From contig NZ_JAGINQ010000014.1 of the NCBI RefSeq assembly GCF_017876165.1, forward strand, positions 1-64,000: DNA of 64,000 nt, given 5' to 3'. Shown here piece by piece: positions 60,553 to 64,000 of this stretch; positions within the stretch are counted from its first letter, which is position 1, and every line of letters starts with the position of its first letter. Source of the stretch: Azospirillum soli (lineage in GTDB: Bacteria > Pseudomonadota > Alphaproteobacteria > Azospirillales > Azospirillaceae). The notes beneath the pieces were generated by a model that was not told where the DNA came from, did no database searches, and was given only the letters and a program-made list of their open reading frames with translations. The translations under genes were made by a program, and so were the position numbers.

Positions 60553-61516
60553 GCAACCGCCCATCCCAACCCACAGCAACGGTCGCGGCGGAAAAGCGGC
60601 CGCCGTCCTCGTCCAGAAGAATGCCGCCGTCGAGAACCGCAACCCGCGACCGCGCCGTTTCCCCACCCGGCCAGCCGTAGCGGTGCAGGGCCAGCCGGAA
60701 CAGCGAAGGGTGCAGGGCCATCAGCACGCCGCCATCCGGACCGGCGGACAGGTTGTCAGGGCCGCCGGGGACGGCGATCCGTTGCGGCGTGGCGGTGCCG
60801 CCGGACAAAAGCGCCGACAGGGGATAGACCAGCACCGCCCGCTCCCGCGTCGCCGCGACGTAGAGCCGATCCTGCTCGGGCACCGCCAGGATACCGTTGG
60901 CGAAGCCGATGCCGGAGGCCAGGACGCGGACGCCGCCGGCCTCGGCCAGCCCGACGAAACCGCCCCGCTGGCCCATGACATTTTCCCACAGCACGGAGGC
61001 CCAGCCACAGCCACCGTGGCTGCTGGTGAACAGGAAGCGGTCGCCGTCGAGGGCGGCCACGTCGTTGACCCGGCACAGCAACGGATCGGCGACGGTGCCC
61101 CGGTGGCGCAACTCCGTTCCGTCCAGCCGGTAGCGCTCCACGGTGGTCGAACCGTCGCGGCGGCGGTTGACGGCCAGGACGGTGCGGGTGCCGTCCTCCT
61201 CCGCGCGCAGGTCGATGCCGTGCGGGCGCAGGCCATCGGCGAGGGTGCGCACCTCCACGCGATCCGCCCCGTCCAACGCGACCAGATCCAGCAGGTAAAG
61301 GCCGCCGTCCGTGTCGGCGCGGCGGTCGTAAGCGGAGAGGACCGCTTGGCCGCGCGGCGCGTCCAGAGCGATGTCCTCAATGCCGACGACGCGCTGGCCG
61401 TTCGCCGTCACGGCGACGGTTCGGCAGTCGGCGAAGGCCATCTCGGGTACAATAAGGCCGGACACCATCAACAGGACCGCCAGCCATAACAGACATCTCA
61501 GGGGCTGCCGCTTCAC
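60464..61516 (-). CDS. Exported beta-propeller (SMP-30/arylesterase-like)
   Basis: 350 residues from a GTG that overlaps the sulfotransferase TGA by four bases (GTGA). Signal peptide LLWLAVLLMVSGLIVPEMAFA. Propeller-like repeats: GIEDIALDAPRGQAVLSAYDRR, DGLRPHGIDLRAEEDGTRTVLAVNRR, CRVNDVAALDGDRFLFTSSH, GIGFANGILAVPEQDRLYVAATRER, PGGPDNLSAGPDGGVLMAL. NG and HGID positions recall the calcium ligands of paraoxonase/arylesterase. The reaction is unknown; it may be a lactonase or esterase. It is translationally coupled to a sulfotransferase and overlaps the 3' end of hpnN. Confidence 0.78.
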   Translation of the reverse strand: MKRQPLRCLLWLAVLLMVSGLIVPEMAFADCRTVAVTANGQRVVGIEDIALDAPRGQAVLSAYDRRADTDGGLYLLDLVALDGADRVEVRTLADGLRPHGIDLRAEEDGTRTVLAVNRRRDGSTTVERYRLDGTELRHRGTVADPLLCRVNDVAALDGDRFLFTSSHGGCGWASVLWENVMGQRGGFVGLAEAGGVRVLASGIGFANGILAVPEQDRLYVAATRERAVLVYPLSALLSGGTATPQRIAVPGGPDNLSAGPDGGVLMALHPSLFRLALHRYGWPGGETARSRVAVLDGGILLDEDGGRFSAATVAVGWDGRLLMGSVTADGLLFCTGATRSSAPAERSAKR

Positions 61517-62610
61517 GGCATCGCCGCCCGGTCACCCCAGCGGGCCACGAAGGGTGCCCATTCACGGTCCACCCGCGCCCGCCCCTCCTCCGACAGGCGG
61601 TGGCGGTTCTTGGCGTAGCTGCGGACGGCGGTCAGGTAGGCGTCGAAGCGGGGACGCGCCTCCTCGTAGCCGGGAAGATCCAGGGTGCGGTAGATGCGCT
61701 CGACCTCGGCCATCGGGTCCTTCTCGAATTCTTCGAAGGCGACCTCGACGAACTGACCGGGCGGCAGGTCGGCGGTGTCATCAATCAGGGCCTGCATGAC
61801 GCGCGGGTAGTGGTCGAGCACCGCCCGCTCGACGTCGATGTGGTCGTGGGGCTGAAGCGCCAGCTTTCCCAGCAAGGTCTGGTAGAAGCCGACCGTCGAG
61901 ACGAACACGGCGCGCGGGTCGCGGTGGATGTGGATGAAGCGGGCGTCCGGCCAGATCGCCCGCATCATCGACACCCGCGCGCTGTAGACCGGGTTCTTCA
62001 GCAGGATTTGCCGGCCGCCCTGGGACAGCGAGACCTTCTCCAGAAAGTACAGGAAGCGGCGGCGCCACGCCGCGACCTCCGCCTCCGTGCAGCCATCGAA
62101 ATAGAGACCGCGCCGCAGATTCTCCTCGAAATGCCGGGGGAAGTAGAGACCGTGGTAGAAGGACAGCGGCGACATGTTCGCCAGCGCGATCTCGTCCTCC
62201 TGCGGGCTTTCCGGGGTGACGGCAACGTTGTCGATGTAGCGGCGCTCCGGCAAGGCGCGCTCCAGCAGGGGACGCAGCAACCGGCCGAGCCCCAGCATGT
62301 CCCAGGGCAGGCCGACCGCGATGGGGTCGATGATGCCGAACCGGGGATCGCGGCTCAGCACGTTGTAGAGGTGCGTGGTGCCGCTGCGCCAGTGACCGAG
62401 GATGAAGAGCGGGGCCGGCACGGGGCCGTGCTTGTGCCGCGCCCAGGCCACCCACCCCGCCTCGGCCAGCGAGCAGGGCGCGCGCAGCAGGCCGGAGGCC
62501 AGCGCCGCGGCCACGGTGGGCAGGGCACGGGCGGACGGCGGGCCATTGCGGGCCAGGACCGCCAGCAGGGTCGCCGCGTCGCAGCCATAGAGCGGGTGGC
62601 TGTCTCCCAT
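61513..62610 (-). CDS. Sulfotransferase family protein beside hopanoid genes
   Basis: 365 residues from MGDSHPLYGC, with GGAGGG seven bases upstream. PAPS-binding motifs: the 5'-phosphosulfate loop LGHWRSGTTHLYNVLS (about 71) and the 3'-phosphate region FIHIHRDPRAVFVSTVGFYQ. The Sulfotransfer_3-type frame also shows ALANMSPLSFYHGLYFPRHFEENL. It should transfer sulfate from PAPS to a hydroxyl group, or act on lipids/glycans, in the cytoplasm. Its place between hpnN and hpnM, divergent from hpnM, raises the possibility of a sulfated hopanoid or sugar head group; that is a hypothesis only. Confidence 0.85.
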   Translation of the reverse strand: MGDSHPLYGCDAATLLAVLARNGPPSARALPTVAAALASGLLRAPCSLAEAGWVAWARHKHGPVPAPLFILGHWRSGTTHLYNVLSRDPRFGIIDPIAVGLPWDMLGLGRLLRPLLERALPERRYIDNVAVTPESPQEDEIALANMSPLSFYHGLYFPRHFEENLRRGLYFDGCTEAEVAAWRRRFLYFLEKVSLSQGGRQILLKNPVYSARVSMMRAIWPDARFIHIHRDPRAVFVSTVGFYQTLLGKLALQPHDHIDVERAVLDHYPRVMQALIDDTADLPPGQFVEVAFEEFEKDPMAEVERIYRTLDLPGYEEARPRFDAYLTAVRSYAKNRHRLSEEGRARVDREWAPFVARWGDRAAMP

Positions 62611-62719
62611 CGGGCACCCTCCGTTTGCCGACGATGCGCGACAGGATAGACCGCGTTGGCACCTGTTACATCCCACGCGGATGGTTGAGTCCGCCTGCCC
62701 CGAAAGGCACACTTTGTTT

Positions 62720-63355
62720 ATGCACACCCTTCTCGCCCGCCGAACCTGGATGCGTCTCGCCCTCGCCTTGGCCATCATGGCGGCGGGGCTGATGCCGATC
62801 CCCGCTCTCGCCCAGCCGGCCGGCGCCAGTGGCACCGTGGCGCGGCTGAACGAGGCGATCATGGCGCTGATGCAGAACCCGACGAAGGAAAACCGGCGCG
62901 CCCGGTTGCAACGCTTCCTGCCGGTGATGCAGGAGACCTTCGACCTGGAGGCCGCGTTGCGCGTCGCCGCCGCCCCCTATTTCGACAAGAGCGACGAGGC
63001 GGAGCGGCGCCAGACGCTGGACGCCTTCGCCCGGCGCAGCGCCGCCCAGTATGTGGACCGTTTCGACAGCTACGACGGCCAGCGCATCGAGATCGTCGGG
63101 GAACGGCCGGCCCAGCGCGGCATGGTGCTGGTGGACACCAACCTGATGCGGCGGGCCAAGGACCCGGTGCGGCTGACCTACCTGCTGCGGCAGGAGGCGG
63201 GGCAGTGGCGCATCCTGGACGTGCTGGCGAAGGGGACGGTCAGCCAGCTGGCCACCCAGCGGTCGGAATTCCAGACCGCCCTGCGCAGCGGCGGCCTGCC
63301 GGCGCTGACGCGGGACCTGAACGCCAATGCGGACAAGCTGTTGGGCGGGGCGTGA
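62720..63355 (+). CDS. hpnM: HpnM (MlaC/Ttg2D-family periplasmic lipid carrier)
   Basis: 211 residues from MHTLLARRTWMRL; ATGs at 62681 and 62750 are alternatives. A signal peptide (LALALAIMAAGLMPIPALAQ) precedes an MlaC-like fold: RLNEAIMALMQNPTKENRRARLQRFLPVMQETFDLEAALRVAA, RRQTLDAFARRSAAQYVDRFDSYDGQRIEIVGE, VRLTYLLRQEAGQWRILDVLAKGTVSQLATQRSEFQTALRSGGLPALTRDLN. HpnM is thought to carry hopanoids or phospholipids in the periplasm. Its stop is immediately followed by the start of hpnA. Confidence 0.88.
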   Translation: MHTLLARRTWMRLALALAIMAAGLMPIPALAQPAGASGTVARLNEAIMALMQNPTKENRRARLQRFLPVMQETFDLEAALRVAAAPYFDKSDEAERRQTLDAFARRSAAQYVDRFDSYDGQRIEIVGERPAQRGMVLVDTNLMRRAKDPVRLTYLLRQEAGQWRILDVLAKGTVSQLATQRSEFQTALRSGGLPALTRDLNANADKLLGGA

Positions 63356-64000
63356 TTGGCGACCGCGCTCGTCACCGGGGGCAGCGGCTTCATCGGCGGC
63401 CATCTGGTGGCGGCGCTGACCGCGCGCGGCGAGCGGGTGCGGATTCTGGACGTCTGCGAACCAGCCAACGCCCCGCCGGGGGTGGAGTTCAGGCACGGTT
63501 CCATCCTTGATCCAGAGGCGGCGGCGCGGGCGATGGAGGGGGTAGAGCAAGTCTTCCACCTCGCCGCGCACGCGCAGCTGTGGTTGCCCGACCCGGCGGA
63601 CTTCGACCGGGTGAACCGGGAGGGCACGCGGATCGTGCTGGATGCCGCCCGTCGGGTGGGGGTTCGGCGGTTTCTGCATTGCTCGACGGAGGCGGTGCTG
63701 GTCGGGGCTCCCCCAGCGCGGCGGCTGGATGAGAGCGCCGATCCGGGGATCGAGGACTTGGCCGGGCCTTACTGCCGGTCAAAGTGGCTCGCCGAGCGGG
63801 AGGCGCTGGCAGCGGCGCGGGATGGCTTGCCGGTGGTGGTGGTCAACCCGACCGCCCCGATCGGGCCGGGAGACCGGACGCCGACGCCGCCCACGGCCAT
63901 GCTTCGGCTGTTCCAGGCGGGCGGCCCCCGGCTGATCCTGGACTGCACCCTGAACCTCGTGGACGTGCGGGACGTGGCAGCCGGCATGCTGCTGGTGGCG
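63356..64000 (+). CDS. hpnA: HpnA-like hopanoid-associated sugar epimerase (partial)
   Basis: Runs off the window; 215 codons seen from a TTG directly after the hpnM TGA. ATALVTGGSGFIGGHLVAALTARGERVRILDV is the NAD-binding start (GxxGxxG), followed by VFHLAAHAQLW, RFLHCSTEAVLVG, Tyr-x3-Lys in GPYCRSKWLAEREAL and VVVVNPTAPIGPGDRTPTPP. NPTAPIGPGD...PTP is typical of the hopanoid-associated extended SDR HpnA. The TTG start is inferred from frame and position; GTGATTGG gives no other start. It would supply or modify the sugar of hopanoid head groups. Confidence 0.85.
   Translation, partial: MATALVTGGSGFIGGHLVAALTARGERVRILDVCEPANAPPGVEFRHGSILDPEAAARAMEGVEQVFHLAAHAQLWLPDPADFDRVNREGTRIVLDAARRVGVRRFLHCSTEAVLVGAPPARRLDESADPGIEDLAGPYCRSKWLAEREALAAARDGLPVVVVNPTAPIGPGDRTPTPPTAMLRLFQAGGPRLILDCTLNLVDVRDVAAGMLLVA

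Overview
The window is GC-rich DNA (about 68-70 % by eye) with alphaproteobacterial gene content: a FlaF-type flagellar regulator, DUF2125, hopanoid genes, a Fur/PiuC iron unit, a HoxX-type hydrogenase maturase and a group 3b-like NiFe hydrogenase. Together with the many paralogous glycosyltransferases and two-component genes this suggests a free-living Rhodospirillales bacterium such as Azospirillum. The genus is an inference; there is no rRNA or tRNA gene in the window.

Layout. 0-0.4 kb: remnants of two different transposases. 0.4-3.5 kb: a large RTX (calcium-binding nonapeptide) secreted protein. 3.9-9.5 kb: a divergent OmpR regulator / 7TM histidine kinase pair, an orphan TRAP-type solute-binding protein and the C4-dicarboxylate carrier DctA. 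9.6-11.3 kb: two small ORFs and a protein with a Pro-rich, repeated PPTRYG..QPK leader and an A+T-richer C-terminus that looks like a polymorphic effector; this is the best candidate for something unusual. 11.3-14.1 kb: hypD-hoxX. 14.2-19 kb: SH3 protein, M1 peptidase, ChaC, DUF2125. 19.1-28.7 kb: a TPR-glycosyltransferase, then a sigma-54-type promoter and flgE-flgK-flgL with a very enlarged hook protein and FlgL, ending at a bidirectional terminator facing flaF. 28.8-35.5 kb: envelope/glycan genes (GT9, lptF, GT2, epimerase) and a hybrid kinase whose receiver has lost its phospho-Asp. 35.5-41.5 kb: LysR/TauE, hydrogenase protease, Na/Pi transporter, EamA/LysR. 41.5-46.6 kb: a five-gene NAD(P)-linked NiFe hydrogenase operon (beta, cNMP-binding protein, gamma, small, large) interrupted by a DUF559 endonuclease-like gene. 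46.9-51.2 kb: CsgG-like lipoprotein, HNH nuclease, Fur, a periplasmic His-rich protein and a PiuC dioxygenase, the last two with Fur-box-like sites. 51.6-64 kb: an ABC exporter and a hopanoid region (hpnH, hpnG, DUF2141, shc, hpnN, beta-propeller, sulfotransferase, hpnM, hpnA) with two pairs of convergent overlapping genes.

How the genes work together. hypD, hoxX, the protease at 37.3 kb and the hydrogenase operon are all hydrogenase functions but are spread over 35 kb; hypABCEF are not in the window. The hopanoid genes cover squalene cyclisation (shc), adenosyl-hopane formation and trimming (hpnH, hpnG), and lipid transport (hpnN, hpnM). GC-rich palindromic repeats recur between genes at about 14.2, 43.2 and 51.65 kb, one of them encoding the C-terminus of the ABC exporter. 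Many start codons are GTG or TTG; starts were chosen by Shine-Dalgarno spacing, gene overlap and conserved N-termini. All family assignments are by recognition of motifs and sequence feel; no database search was run.
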